The notes beneath the pieces were generated by a model that saw only the letters and a program-made list of their open reading frames with translations, did not search any database and was not told the origin of the DNA. The position numbers were made by a program, and so were the translations under genes. Positions 33,927-42,001 of a DNA stretch of 50,300 bases are shown one piece after another. Within the stretch, counting starts at the first letter, position 1; each line of letters opens with the position of its first letter. The DNA lies in contig SVPD01000014.1 of the NCBI GenBank assembly GCA_015066045.1, positions 1 to 50,300 on the forward strand. Reading direction: 5' to 3'. This DNA is from Oscillospiraceae bacterium. Lineage in GTDB: Bacteria; Bacillota; Clostridia; Oscillospirales; Acutalibacteraceae.

Positions 33927-35217
33927 TTTTATCACCCTTGTTTTTCCTGTCGAGCTCGATTACCACCTCGAGGCCGCCCAGATCGCTTTTCTGTGCGAAG
34001 ATTCTGCCCGAATGGGCATCGATTATTTCGCGGCAGATGGAAAGCCCCAGCCCTGCCACCTTTCTGCCCTCATCGGAGGTATAAAGCGGCTCGAAAATCA
34101 GCTCTAACTTTTCCTCGGGTACGCCCTCACCGCTATCGTTTATGTGGAAGTAGACGTTACTTTTATCCGCATAAATATCTACACGGATAAATTTTATGTT
34201 TCCCTTGAAATGCTTTACGGAATTTGCAAATATATTTCCGAAAACCCTTTTGAATTTGAGCTTATCTATTTCGACCTGAGCATCGTCGGCATAGTTGTTT
34301 ACGGAAAGGATTATGCCTGCATCCTCCAGATCTGCTCCGTAATCGGTCTTCACGGCAGCGGCGATATCCTCGGCAGAAACAAAGCTCCACTTTACCTGCT
34401 GCTTCTGATTGAGGCTGAGATATTCGTCAAATTCATTTACCAGCTCTTTTATTTCGATGCTTTTTTCGTAAACGGTACTGAGATAGCGTGACTTTCTTTC
34501 CTCGGAAATGCCCTCCTTCTGAAGCCTTTCGGCATAGCCCATAATGGAGGTGAGCGGTGTTTTTATATCGTGAGAAATGGAGGCTATAATACGCTTCTGA
34601 TTGCGCTGATTTGCTTCAAGGTTCTCTGTCATAGACACGAAGCGCCGATAAACCTTGCCTGCATAGCCCTTTATGTGAGTTTTTTCCAGCTCGCCCGTTT
34701 TATCATATTCCTCTATAGCTCTGTAAAGCTTCGTAAAAGGTCTCAGCACGAGGGTATACACGGCAAAAGCCATCAGCACAAGAGCCGAAACCACCAGCAG
34801 CAGCTCCATAAATATAAACTTCGCTATAGCCTTTACGTCAGCCACATAATCCTCCAGCAGATATACAGAGGAAATGATAAGATAGGCCTTGCCTCCGAAT
34901 TCAAAGGGAGTCTGCACCTTTACATCCAGAGCAGTCCACGTGTTTTCCTTGCTTTTAGCTATTTCGTTGTTCTGATTATCCTCTACGGTGACGATTATCT
35001 CGTCGTAGTCATTTACTATATTGTTCCAGTTTTCCGTAGATTCCTCTGCTATAAGCTTCGAAATAATTTCATTGTTATATTCGTACAGTATGCCTTTTGC
35101 CTGACCGGCCGCATCGCTGATAGTAGCTCTGACGGAGGCATTATAAAAGTACGCACTCACCGCCAGAACGGTCAGAAGAACCAGAAAGGTTATAATGTTG
35201 CTTTTTTTGCTTCGCAT
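33907..35217 (-). CDS. Sensor histidine kinase
   Basis: A 436-residue membrane histidine kinase. Transmembrane helices at about 8-25 and 133-155 enclose an extracellular sensor of about 105 residues. A HAMP-like linker, a HisKA domain with the phospho-acceptor in ISHDIKTPLTS (near 218) and a HATPase domain (N-box FGNIFANSVKHF, DSGEGVPEE, GLGLSICREII) follow. It pairs with the response regulator encoded just upstream (12-base gap). AAAGGTG precedes ATG 35217. The signal is unknown. It heads an operon with the RNA methyltransferase, the Nim-like protein and the broken acyltransferase. Confidence 0.93.
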   Translation of the reverse strand: MRSKKSNIITFLVLLTVLAVSAYFYNASVRATISDAAGQAKGILYEYNNEIISKLIAEESTENWNNIVNDYDEIIVTVEDNQNNEIAKSKENTWTALDVKVQTPFEFGGKAYLIISSVYLLEDYVADVKAIAKFIFMELLLVVSALVLMAFAVYTLVLRPFTKLYRAIEEYDKTGELEKTHIKGYAGKVYRRFVSMTENLEANQRNQKRIIASISHDIKTPLTSIMGYAERLQKEGISEERKSRYLSTVYEKSIEIKELVNEFDEYLSLNQKQQVKWSFVSAEDIAAAVKTDYGADLEDAGIILSVNNYADDAQVEIDKLKFKRVFGNIFANSVKHFKGNIKFIRVDIYADKSNVYFHINDSGEGVPEEKLELIFEPLYTSDEGRKVAGLGLSICREIIDAHSGRIFAQKSDLGGLEVVIELDRKNKGDKNGNQKK

Positions 35218-35229
35218 TTAATTTCACCT

Positions 35230-35916
35230 TTATTTTACTGCCTTGACGAACTTATATCCCACGCCCCAAACAGTTTTTATATATTCATTGGAGGGATCGA
35301 TTTTATCTCTTACGCTTTTTATGTTTACGGCTACGGTACCTATGTCTCCGAACTCCGTATCCCATACATGAGCGAAAATCTGCTCACGGGTAAGAACCTT
35401 GCCTGCATTTTCCATCAGATACTGGAGAAGCTGAAACTCACGGGTGGAAAGAGCTATGCTTTCACCCTTTTTGGTCACAGAAAGAGAGACGGTATTAATT
35501 TCGATGTCGCCTACTCTTATCACACCGTCGTCCGAAAGGGCTGAATGTCGCTGCTCTCTTCTCAGATGAGCCTTTACTCTGGCCACGAACTCGTCTACCA
35601 CAAAGGGCTTGGAAATATAATCGTCAGCACCTATTTCCAGACCGAGCACCTTATCGAGGGTTTTACCCTTGGCCGAAACGAAAATGATGGGGCAGTCCAC
35701 GGTGCCTCTTATAAATTTACACAGATCTACACCCGATATCTCGGGCATCATTATGTCAAGAGTGATGAGTGAAATCTCGTTTCTGTGCTCATTGATGTAC
35801 TCGTAGGCACTTCTGCCGTCGGTTTTGATGACCGTTTCGAAGCCTTCGTCCTCGAGAGAATCGGAAATAAGCTCAGCTATGGCAAGCTCATCGTCCACTA
35901 TAAGTATTTTTTCCAT
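35230..35916 (-). CDS. OmpR-family response regulator
   Basis: A 228-residue regulator with a receiver domain (acidic pocket in LIVDDE, phospho-acceptor Asp in LITLDIMMPEISG, conserved Lys in DYISKPF) and a C-terminal winged helix (TREFQLLQYLMENAGKVLTREQI...GYKF). It is the partner of the kinase encoded next and heads the five-gene minus-strand operon. ATG 35916 is preferred, with AAGGTG 6 bases upstream; the in-frame GTG nine bases earlier lies inside that ribosome site. The promoter is not clear in the AT-rich 35935-36010 stretch. Confidence 0.94.
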   Translation of the reverse strand: MEKILIVDDELAIAELISDSLEDEGFETVIKTDGRSAYEYINEHRNEISLITLDIMMPEISGVDLCKFIRGTVDCPIIFVSAKGKTLDKVLGLEIGADDYISKPFVVDEFVARVKAHLRREQRHSALSDDGVIRVGDIEINTVSLSVTKKGESIALSTREFQLLQYLMENAGKVLTREQIFAHVWDTEFGDIGTVAVNIKSVRDKIDPSNEYIKTVWGVGYKFVKAVK

Positions 35917-36034
35917 TACTTTCACCTTCCTCGGATTTTATTATAATTACTCATTATATATAATAATATATCCGGCAGAAAAAATAAAGAGATAAAGTGA
36001 TTATTTTTTATTAAATAATATCACCCTCAGAAAA

Positions 36035-36052
36035 CTTAAGATAATCTTAAGA
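36035..36052. promoter_or_regulatory. Candidate response-regulator box before the VanR-like gene
   Basis: CTTAAGA occurs twice in an 11-base period (36035-36041 and 36046-36052). The site also reads as a perfect inverted repeat, CTTAAGAT-A-ATCTTAAG. It sits 32 bases upstream of the -10 box TATAAT (36084-36089), where no good -35 box is visible. That is typical of a promoter activated by its own OmpR-type regulator. It lies between the two divergent two-component operons. Confidence 0.6.
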
Positions 36053-36145
36053 ATTGGTGTATTCCAATATGCGGAAAATATGGTATAATGTTTCCATAAA
36101 TGCTGCACGGGCAGCATACTTACAGAAAACGAAGAGGAAAGATAA

Positions 36146-36835
36146 ATGAGAATACTTATAGTAGACGACGAAAAAGAAATAGCCGATCTGGTCGGTGTAT
36201 ATTTGCAGAACGAGGGCTATGAAACGGTTAAGGTCTTTGACGGAGAGACGGCTATGGAGCTCGTGAAAAGCGAAGCCTTCGATCTGGCAGTGCTGGATGT
36301 AATGCTGGGCGACACCGACGGCTTCGCACTTTGCCGTGAAATCAGAAAAAAGCACACCTATCCCATCATTATGCTCACTGCAAAGGCAGATTTTACCGAC
36401 AGAATCTCGGGCCTTACCCTCGGTGCCGACGATTATGTTACCAAGCCCTTCAATCCCCTCGAGCTGACGGCCAGAATAAAGGCTCAGCTCAGACGCTTTA
36501 CCCAATATAACGACTACGCCGAAAAAACCGACACTCTGGAAATATCGGGGCTGGAAATCAATATCTCTACCCATTCCTGCTCGCTTTACGGTGAGGAAAT
36601 CACTCTCACCCCCATCGAGTTCGGCATTCTACGTCTGCTTATGGAAAAGGCAGGCAAGGTAGTTTCCACCAAGGAAATATTTGAAAAGGTATGGGGAGAG
36701 GATTATCTTGACAGTAACAACACAGTTATGGTACATATAAGAAGGATAAGGGAAAAGCTGAAGGAAAAGCCCCGTAACCCTAAATTCATAAAAACAGTGT
36801 GGGGAGTTGGATATAAAATTGAAAAGCCCGATTAA
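36146..36835 (+). CDS. VanR-like OmpR-family response regulator
   Basis: A 229-residue response regulator of VanR type. The receiver domain has LIVDDEKEIADLVGVYL, phospho-acceptor Asp in AVLDVMLGDTDG and Lys in DDYVTKPFNPLEL. The DNA-binding winged helix has TPIEFGILRLLMEKAGKVVSTKEIFEKVWGE and the ending FIKTVWGVGYKIEKPD. The gene overlaps the kinase gene. Known relatives control van-type or other cell-wall genes, but no vanH/A/X ligase genes are in the window, so vancomycin resistance should not be inferred. GAGGAAAG precedes ATG 36146. Autoactivation through the 36035 site is likely. Confidence 0.92.
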   Translation: MRILIVDDEKEIADLVGVYLQNEGYETVKVFDGETAMELVKSEAFDLAVLDVMLGDTDGFALCREIRKKHTYPIIMLTAKADFTDRISGLTLGADDYVTKPFNPLELTARIKAQLRRFTQYNDYAEKTDTLEISGLEINISTHSCSLYGEEITLTPIEFGILRLLMEKAGKVVSTKEIFEKVWGEDYLDSNNTVMVHIRRIREKLKEKPRNPKFIKTVWGVGYKIEKPD

Positions 36836-37988
36836 AAGAAGATCCCGAAAAAAAGGGGCGGACAGCGTAATAAGACTGATACTGGTTTCCTTTATGAAAT
36901 GGAACCTTATATGCTTTGCCGTGATTACGGCAGCTTATGTCATCTGCTATCTTTATGCGGTGCAGTCGCCCGAATTTTCGCAGAGCGTCTACACCTTTCT
37001 CGATGCCCTGCTTAACACACAGTGGGCAGACTATCTTTTACGGAACAGCTACATATTTCTTATCCCTGCCTTTGCGGGTACACTGATTTTAAACGGTGTA
37101 ATCTATTCCTTCTCCACTCTCATAAACTTCGGCAGAGTCTATAAAAGCATCAATGCCTTCGTAAAGGAGGATGAGCAGATACTCTCCTTTCCCAAAAGCT
37201 ACTCTGAGGTGGAGCTCAAGCTCAGCGACATTCATCTGAAGGTGGTGGAAAACCGCAGAAAGGCTATCGAGGCGGAGAAGAAAAAGGACGATCTGGTTAT
37301 GTATCTGGCCCACGACCTGAAAACCCCTCTGACCAGCGTTATCGGCTATCTCACCCTTTTAGACGAAAGCCGTGAGCTGACGGCAGAGCAGAGAGCCAGA
37401 TTCGTAGGCATTTCTCTGGACAAGGCTTACCGTCTCGAGCAGCTGATAAATGAATTTTTCGAAATCACCCGTTTCAGCATAAACACCGTCACGCTGGAAA
37501 GAAACCGTATAGATCTGAATATGATGCTCGAGCAGATGGCTGACGAGTTTTATCCTATGCTTTCGGAAAAAAATCTCACTGTCAGCTTCGACATTCCCGA
37601 GCACATCATTATGCTGGCCGATGCGGATAAAATAGCACGGGTTTTCGATAATCTTCTGAAAAATGCCGTCAACTACTCCTATGAAAACACGACAATAAAA
37701 ATAGGAGCCCGTATACGCCGTAACCGTGTGCTCATTAAATTCCGCAATCACTGCGACGAAATCCCCAAAGAAAAGCTCGACCGCCTTTTCGAAAAGTTTT
37801 ACCGTATGGATTCCTCACGTAACTCCTACTCGGGCGGTTCAGGCCTCGGTCTTGCCATATCAAAGCAGATAACCGAGCTTCACGGAGGCTCCGTTTCCGC
37901 CAAAAGCACTCCCGAATATACGGACTTTACCGTGGTGCTTCCCTATGTTAATGCGGAATACCTGACAGACGAGCAGCTGGATTTTTAA
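36807..37988 (+). CDS. VanS-like sensor histidine kinase
   Basis: A histidine kinase of up to 393 residues. Two membrane helices (about 30-55 and 80-110) flank a short extracellular loop. The HisKA motif is YLAHDLKTPLTSVIGYLTLL, and the HATPase domain has FDNLLKNAVNYSYENT and GGSGLGLAISKQITELHGG. It is VanS-like in layout and sequence. The start is uncertain: both TTG 36807 and TTG 36819 lie in the end of the regulator gene after GGGGAG, and no ATG with a ribosome site is near. The overlap implies translational coupling with the regulator. Confidence 0.92.
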   Translation: MDIKLKSPIKRRSRKKGADSVIRLILVSFMKWNLICFAVITAAYVICYLYAVQSPEFSQSVYTFLDALLNTQWADYLLRNSYIFLIPAFAGTLILNGVIYSFSTLINFGRVYKSINAFVKEDEQILSFPKSYSEVELKLSDIHLKVVENRRKAIEAEKKKDDLVMYLAHDLKTPLTSVIGYLTLLDESRELTAEQRARFVGISLDKAYRLEQLINEFFEITRFSINTVTLERNRIDLNMMLEQMADEFYPMLSEKNLTVSFDIPEHIIMLADADKIARVFDNLLKNAVNYSYENTTIKIGARIRRNRVLIKFRNHCDEIPKEKLDRLFEKFYRMDSSRNSYSGGSGLGLAISKQITELHGGSVSAKSTPEYTDFTVVLPYVNAEYLTDEQLDF

Positions 37989-37993
37989 ACCAC

Positions 37994-38022
37994 TTGACTT
38001 TCACCCCCGTAACTAATATAAT
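37994..38022 (+). promoter_or_regulatory. Sigma-A promoter of mnmA
   Basis: TTGACT (37994-37999), 17 bases, TATAAT (38017-38022), directly after the kinase stop codon. Confidence 0.88.
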
Positions 38023-38058
38023 CAAGTAAGTAAGATTATGTTATACGGGGGTATTACT

Positions 38059-39108
38059 ATGGCTGAAAAGGTGATGGTAGGCATGAGTGGCGGCGTGGAC
38101 AGTGCCATCTCCGCTCTGCTGCTTAAAAATGACGGCTACGATGTGACAGGTGTAAACTGCCGTTTTTTCTGCCATAGTGACGAGAGTGCCCTCTCTGACA
38201 CCGAGGATGCCCGTGCCGTGGCAGAAAAGATAGGCATACCCTTTCAGGTGATGGATTTCACCGAGGAATTCAAGCGCACCGTTATCGGAAGCTTTATCTC
38301 CGTTTATGAAAACGGTGCCACGCCTAATCCCTGCATTGTCTGTAACAGTCAGCTCAAATTCGGATCTATGCTGACGGAGGCTGAAAGGCAGGGCTTTGAT
38401 TTCATCGCCACCGGACACTACGCTCAGTGCGGCTACGACGAAGGCAGCGGACGTTATTATCTGAAAAAGGGTGCCGACGCATCAAAGGACCAGAGCTATG
38501 TGCTTTACTGCCTTACTCAGCATCAGCTTTCCCGCACTCTTTTTCCTCTCGGCTCACTGACCAAGGAAAAGGCCAGAGAAATCGCTCTGGCGGAAAACCT
38601 CGTAAATGCGAAAAAAAAGGACAGTCAGGACATCTGCTTCGTTCCCGACGGAGACTACGGCTCCTTTATCGAGGGATGGCTGAACAAGACCTATCCTGCG
38701 GGCGATTTCGTAAATACAGAGGGCAAGGTCTTAGGCACTCATAAGGGCATTATCCGCTACACCGTGGGGCAAAGAAGAGGTCTGGGACTCGCTCTTCCGG
38801 CACCGATGTACGTAAAAGAAAAGGATGTAAAAAATAACAGAGTTGTCCTTTGCAGCAACGAGGAGCTTTTTACCCGCCGTGTGGAGGCGACGGACATAAA
38901 TCTCATTACCTGTGACCGTCTCGACTCTCCCATCCGTGTGAAGGCGAGAACCAGATACTCCCACAGAGAGCAGTGGGCGAAGGTGTGGCAGACGGACGAA
39001 AACACCCTACACGCCGAATTTGAGGAGCCGGTCAGAGCAGTGACGGCGGGCCAGTCTCTGGTGCTTTATGACGGGGATTACGTGGTCGGCGGAGGAATAA
39101 TACGCTAA
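38059..39108 (+). CDS. mnmA: tRNA 2-thiouridylase MnmA
   Basis: A 349-residue enzyme that adds sulfur to U34 of Lys, Glu and Gln tRNAs, using ATP and sulfur relayed from a cysteine desulfurase. Signatures: the PP-loop GMSGGVDSAISALLL near the start, NPCIVCNSQLKFG with one catalytic cysteine, SQDICFVPDG with the second, and the C-terminal barrel with YTVGQRRGLGLA. ATG 38059 is chosen for GGGGG 7 bases upstream; ATG 38038 precedes that ribosome site. It is a single-gene unit between promoter 37994 and terminator 39119. The desulfurase at 10761 may be the sulfur donor. Confidence 0.96.
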   Translation: MAEKVMVGMSGGVDSAISALLLKNDGYDVTGVNCRFFCHSDESALSDTEDARAVAEKIGIPFQVMDFTEEFKRTVIGSFISVYENGATPNPCIVCNSQLKFGSMLTEAERQGFDFIATGHYAQCGYDEGSGRYYLKKGADASKDQSYVLYCLTQHQLSRTLFPLGSLTKEKAREIALAENLVNAKKKDSQDICFVPDGDYGSFIEGWLNKTYPAGDFVNTEGKVLGTHKGIIRYTVGQRRGLGLALPAPMYVKEKDVKNNRVVLCSNEELFTRRVEATDINLITCDRLDSPIRVKARTRYSHREQWAKVWQTDENTLHAEFEEPVRAVTAGQSLVLYDGDYVVGGGIIR

Positions 39109-39118
39109 ATGAATAATT

Positions 39119-39152
39119 GCAGTCGCGGATTAAGTTCTGCGACTGCTTTTTT
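39119..39152 (+). terminator. Terminator of mnmA
   Basis: GCAGTCGC and GCGACTGC form a perfect 8-bp stem with a 12-base loop, followed by six Ts. Confidence 0.9.
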
Positions 39153-39195
39153 GTTTGTTACGCAGAAGATGTCGTCGTACACAGAAAAAGAATTT

Positions 39196-39876
39196 TTATT
39201 TGTTTTCACTCTGACGGATTTTCATTCTGTTCCAACTTATATAACCGTAAATATCATTAATGAGAAACGCAACAAAACAGACAACTACAGAAATATATTG
39301 AATACGGGTTATACTTGCAAGTATCCACAGCATAATCAGAATAATATCATTCGCCGCATAGGCTAAAGCAAAATAAGGACTTCTCCTGAAAGTAAGATAT
39401 ACAGCAAGAAAACTGGTGGTAACTGAAACTGTGCTTAATATCACATTTGTTGTATTAAAGCTTTTTAAAATAAAATAAAAGATTATAGTCACCAAAACTG
39501 TAATGAGCCACATTATCAATGTTTCTTTTTTGCTTATATTATTAACTTTAACTTCTGACTTGTTGCCTTTGTATGGATTTTTTAACCATGATATCAATGC
39601 AAATATTGCCATTGGCATTGTCATTCCGAGATATGTAATCATTTCACCGTAATAATCAAACATATATGAGATAATACCGTACAGCAGACTGAATATTATC
39701 ATCAATAACTGACCGAAGGGGTTACCCTTCGCATTGAATATGAGAGATGTTACACCTATCAATGAAGCCACTACTGTAAAATAATTTTCTTTGTCAAAAA
39801 TCGCAAAAGAAAAAATAATCAATATCACCGAAGAACACCATAAAATGATTTCAGATTTTGAAAAGTAATTTTTCAA
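39196..39876 (-). CDS. pnuC: PnuC-family nicotinamide riboside transporter
   Basis: A 226-residue membrane protein of the PnuC family with about seven helices. Recognisable segments include VVASLIGVTSLIFNAKGNPFGQLL near the N-terminus and the C-terminal FVAFLINDIYGYISW. PnuC proteins carry vitamin precursors by facilitated diffusion, classically nicotinamide riboside for NAD synthesis; thiamine and riboflavin relatives exist. The start is TTG 39876, because AGGAGGG stands 6 bases upstream; a longer GTG start would precede that ribosome site. The gene is clearly more AT-rich than its neighbours, which may mean horizontal acquisition. Its ~110-base leader is structured and may be regulatory. 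Confidence 0.87.
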   Translation of the reverse strand: MKNYFSKSEIILWCSSVILIIFSFAIFDKENYFTVVASLIGVTSLIFNAKGNPFGQLLMIIFSLLYGIISYMFDYYGEMITYLGMTMPMAIFALISWLKNPYKGNKSEVKVNNISKKETLIMWLITVLVTIIFYFILKSFNTTNVILSTVSVTTSFLAVYLTFRRSPYFALAYAANDIILIMLWILASITRIQYISVVVCFVAFLINDIYGYISWNRMKIRQSENK

Positions 39877-39911
39877 ATAAAGCCCTCCTAAAAAAGAAAC
39901 ATCCGTGTACA

Positions 39912-39985
39912 CATCTTCAAAGACCTAACGATGCGTAAACGAATGCCTTCAGCATTACACTACCCGGTGGCAGTTTTTACTATAT
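39912..39985 (-). ncRNA. Structured leader of pnuC, candidate regulatory RNA
   Basis: Between the promoter (39994-40022) and the pnuC ribosome site the transcript can fold into successive hairpins. These are ACTGCC/GGTAGT (39959-39974, one G-T pair), AATGC/GCATT (39942-39956) and TCTT/AAGA inside CATC/GATG (39912-39933). No long T-run follows, so control at the ribosome site would be more likely than termination. It matches no riboswitch class I can recall. NAD-precursor sensing is a guess from the gene. Confidence 0.4.
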
Positions 39986-39993
39986 TTCAAAAT

Positions 39994-40022
39994 ATTGTAC
40001 CATAAAATACAGCAGATTTCAA
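39994..40022 (-). promoter_or_regulatory. Sigma-A promoter of pnuC
   Basis: TTGAAA (40022-40017), 17 bases, TACAAT (39999-39994) on the minus strand, giving a leader of roughly 110 bases. Confidence 0.75.
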
Positions 40023-40073
40023 CTCTGCTTTTTGTTTACATTAAAAGATGTGTTATTCCCGGGCAGTCCTGCC

Positions 40074-40109
40074 TAAAAAAACTGTGTAACCCGAAAGAGG
40101 TTACACAGT
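40074..40109 (-). terminator. Terminator of the GH5 gene
   Basis: A perfect 11-bp stem (ACTGTGTAACC / GGTTACACAGT) with a 7-base loop, followed on the minus strand by a T-run. Confidence 0.9.
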
Positions 40110-40166
40110 ATCTGAAAAGCAATCTTACAGGGCGAGCACTTTCGCCGGTCATTATATTTTCAGTTC

Positions 40167-41558
40167 TCAGCCGAGGTGAGCGGCTACGTTGTTTGCGTAA
40201 TGGCCTGTATCCTGGAAGCCTGTCTGTGTGTTAAGTCTTTCAGCACTCCATGCTTCTGCTATCTGCTCATAGGTGCCGCTGAAAATCTTGGCTCTGTAGA
40301 AGCCGTCCCTTGAGCCGTACATGCACCAGTCTGATTTCCACATTTTATCGCCCGTGGCCTTATAGGTCCAGAGCATCCAGCTGTAATTGAGCTTATTCAT
40401 GGTGGAGAAGCAGTTTTCCCATGTGGTTTTTTCGTGGGGATAGAATTCACCTACCATAAGAGGCACATTGGGATGGATGGCCATGGTGAGAAGAAGGAAG
40501 AAGTTAAAGATAAAGTCAGAGTTATTATAGAAATGAACCTGATATACCACGTTATCCCAGCCTCTCATAAAGCTATAGGGAAGAGCGAAGCCTGTCCAGA
40601 TAGCCTCCATGGTAATGATGTGCTCACTGTCCACCTCACGGACTGTATCGTAAAGAAGGTCATATATCTTTTCGTTATTGATTCTTCTTCTGATTTCAGT
40701 GCAGCTTACATCGCACATAGGCTCATTGAGAAGATCGTACATAGCCACTGCGGGGCTATCCTTAAATCTGTCAGCTATAGCGGTCCAGAGCTCGCAGGTC
40801 AGTCTGCGGTATTCCTCGCCTCTTTCACTGTTTTCCATCAGCTGAGCACCCTGATAGGCACGTCCGCTATGGGGAGCATCACTCTGAGAGCCTACCGCAC
40901 CGTGCATATCAAGAATAACATAAAGGCCTCTCTCGGTGCATTCCTCTACTACCCAGTCAAGGCGTGAGAAATCCCATTCACCGTTTTCGTCGAGGATTTT
41001 GGTTCCCTTGTCATCATAATAGAAGTTTCTGTACCAGAAGGGAACACGGATACAGTTAAAGCCGAGGGCTTTGATGTTATCAAGATCCCACTCGGTGAAC
41101 CAGTTATCATAGAAGATATTGAGAAGCTCCTGAGCCTTTTCTCTGCCGAAGCGCTTTTCCAATACATCATAGATCATTTCGCCGTCATAATCTTTACCGT
41201 AATAGGGATCAAATACGGCCTTCTGCTCCTGTGTAAGGTCCTCATATAAGGTACCCCAGTAGTTTTTCTGCTGCTCCTCAGTAAGCTTATCCTTATATTC
41301 GACATCCACATCGTCGGGATTAAGCCAGTTTTCACGGACAAGCCAGGCACCGATATTCACGCCCTTGAGCTGAACCTCTTCGCCCCTCCGGTTATACATT
41401 TTTCTGCCCTTTACGGTAAGAAAATCCTCAGCGGTAAAAGCAACGCTTCCCTCTGCATCAGCCGCAGCTGCATCCTCGGCAGCGAGGGCCACCGTACACA
41501 CGGAAAACGCCATTAAAAAAGCGAGTAAAAGACTGAACGTTCTTTTAAAAGTTTTCAT
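40167..41558 (-). CDS. Secreted glycoside hydrolase family 5, glucanase-like
   Basis: A 463-residue exported enzyme. Residues 1-27 are a signal peptide (KTFKRTFSLLLAFLMAFSV, cleavage after ALA). The catalytic (beta/alpha)8 domain has GVNIGAWLVRENWL, as in exo-beta-1,3-glucanase-like GH5 members, then RVPFWYRN, the acid/base Glu in YDLLNEPM (E259) and the nucleophile in MVGEFYPH (E351). No carbohydrate-binding, dockerin or sortase module is visible, so it is probably released or loosely held. It likely cleaves a beta-glucan; the linkage is not certain. It has its own promoter (41615-41642) and terminator. Confidence 0.9.
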   Translation of the reverse strand: MKTFKRTFSLLLAFLMAFSVCTVALAAEDAAAADAEGSVAFTAEDFLTVKGRKMYNRRGEEVQLKGVNIGAWLVRENWLNPDDVDVEYKDKLTEEQQKNYWGTLYEDLTQEQKAVFDPYYGKDYDGEMIYDVLEKRFGREKAQELLNIFYDNWFTEWDLDNIKALGFNCIRVPFWYRNFYYDDKGTKILDENGEWDFSRLDWVVEECTERGLYVILDMHGAVGSQSDAPHSGRAYQGAQLMENSERGEEYRRLTCELWTAIADRFKDSPAVAMYDLLNEPMCDVSCTEIRRRINNEKIYDLLYDTVREVDSEHIITMEAIWTGFALPYSFMRGWDNVVYQVHFYNNSDFIFNFFLLLTMAIHPNVPLMVGEFYPHEKTTWENCFSTMNKLNYSWMLWTYKATGDKMWKSDWCMYGSRDGFYRAKIFSGTYEQIAEAWSAERLNTQTGFQDTGHYANNVAAHLG

Positions 41559-41614
41559 AATTTTATTCCTTTCAAAAATATATTTACGGCGTACATAAGC
41601 CGTACATCTTTTTC

Positions 41615-41642
41615 ATTATACCTTATGATTTTCAAAAGTCAA
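41615..41642 (-). promoter_or_regulatory. Sigma-A promoter of the GH5 gene
   Basis: TTGACT (41642-41637), 16 bases, TATAAT (41620-41615) on the minus strand. The leader can form a small hairpin with ACGGC and GCCGT arms. Confidence 0.78.
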
Positions 41643-42001
41643 TAGAAGCAGTTTTTCCCTTTTTCAACTTCGTTCTTTTTCACAAAATCAAGTGTCTTTT
41701 TTTGTGCATAACAGAAAGCGTTTTTTCATCGCTCAAAACCCTTAAAAGCTGCTTAATTCCTATTAAAAACAGGGGAAATAAATAGTTTAATTGTTTAATT
41801 TAACAAAAAATAAAAGGCGTTTTTTGTTGAAAATAGAAAAACCGAAAAATGCCCTATTAAAATTGAAAATTCAGTAGATTTTTCGTGCAGAATATGTTAT
41901 CATTTAACAGTATGGATTATTGTGACTTTTTCTGTTCGTAAGAAAAAAGCCGCATCTTACAAAAATTAACGGAAAATCCGTTTAAAGGAGGACAAAAGTC
42001 A
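41643..42001 (+). promoter_or_regulatory. AT-rich control region of the hydrogenase operon
   Basis: No gene is visible in this stretch. It contains TTGTTTAATTTAACAA (41791-41806), palindromic except for one pair and reminiscent of Rex (NADH-sensing) operators, though shorter than the clostridial consensus I know. It also holds TGTTA-TCATT-TAACA (41893-41907) over a likely -10 region (TATCAT), a weak hairpin GGCGTTTTT/AAAAATGCC (41816-41853), and a leader hairpin GTAAGA/TCTTAC (41938-41960). AAAGGAGGA precedes the first gene. No good -35 box stands out, so the transcription start is not assigned. Confidence 0.4.

Noticed and set aside
36146-37988. Vancomycin-resistance operon
   Set aside because: Only VanR/VanS-like signalling genes are here; no vanH, ligase or vanX genes, and the VanY-type gene is 5 kb away on the other strand.
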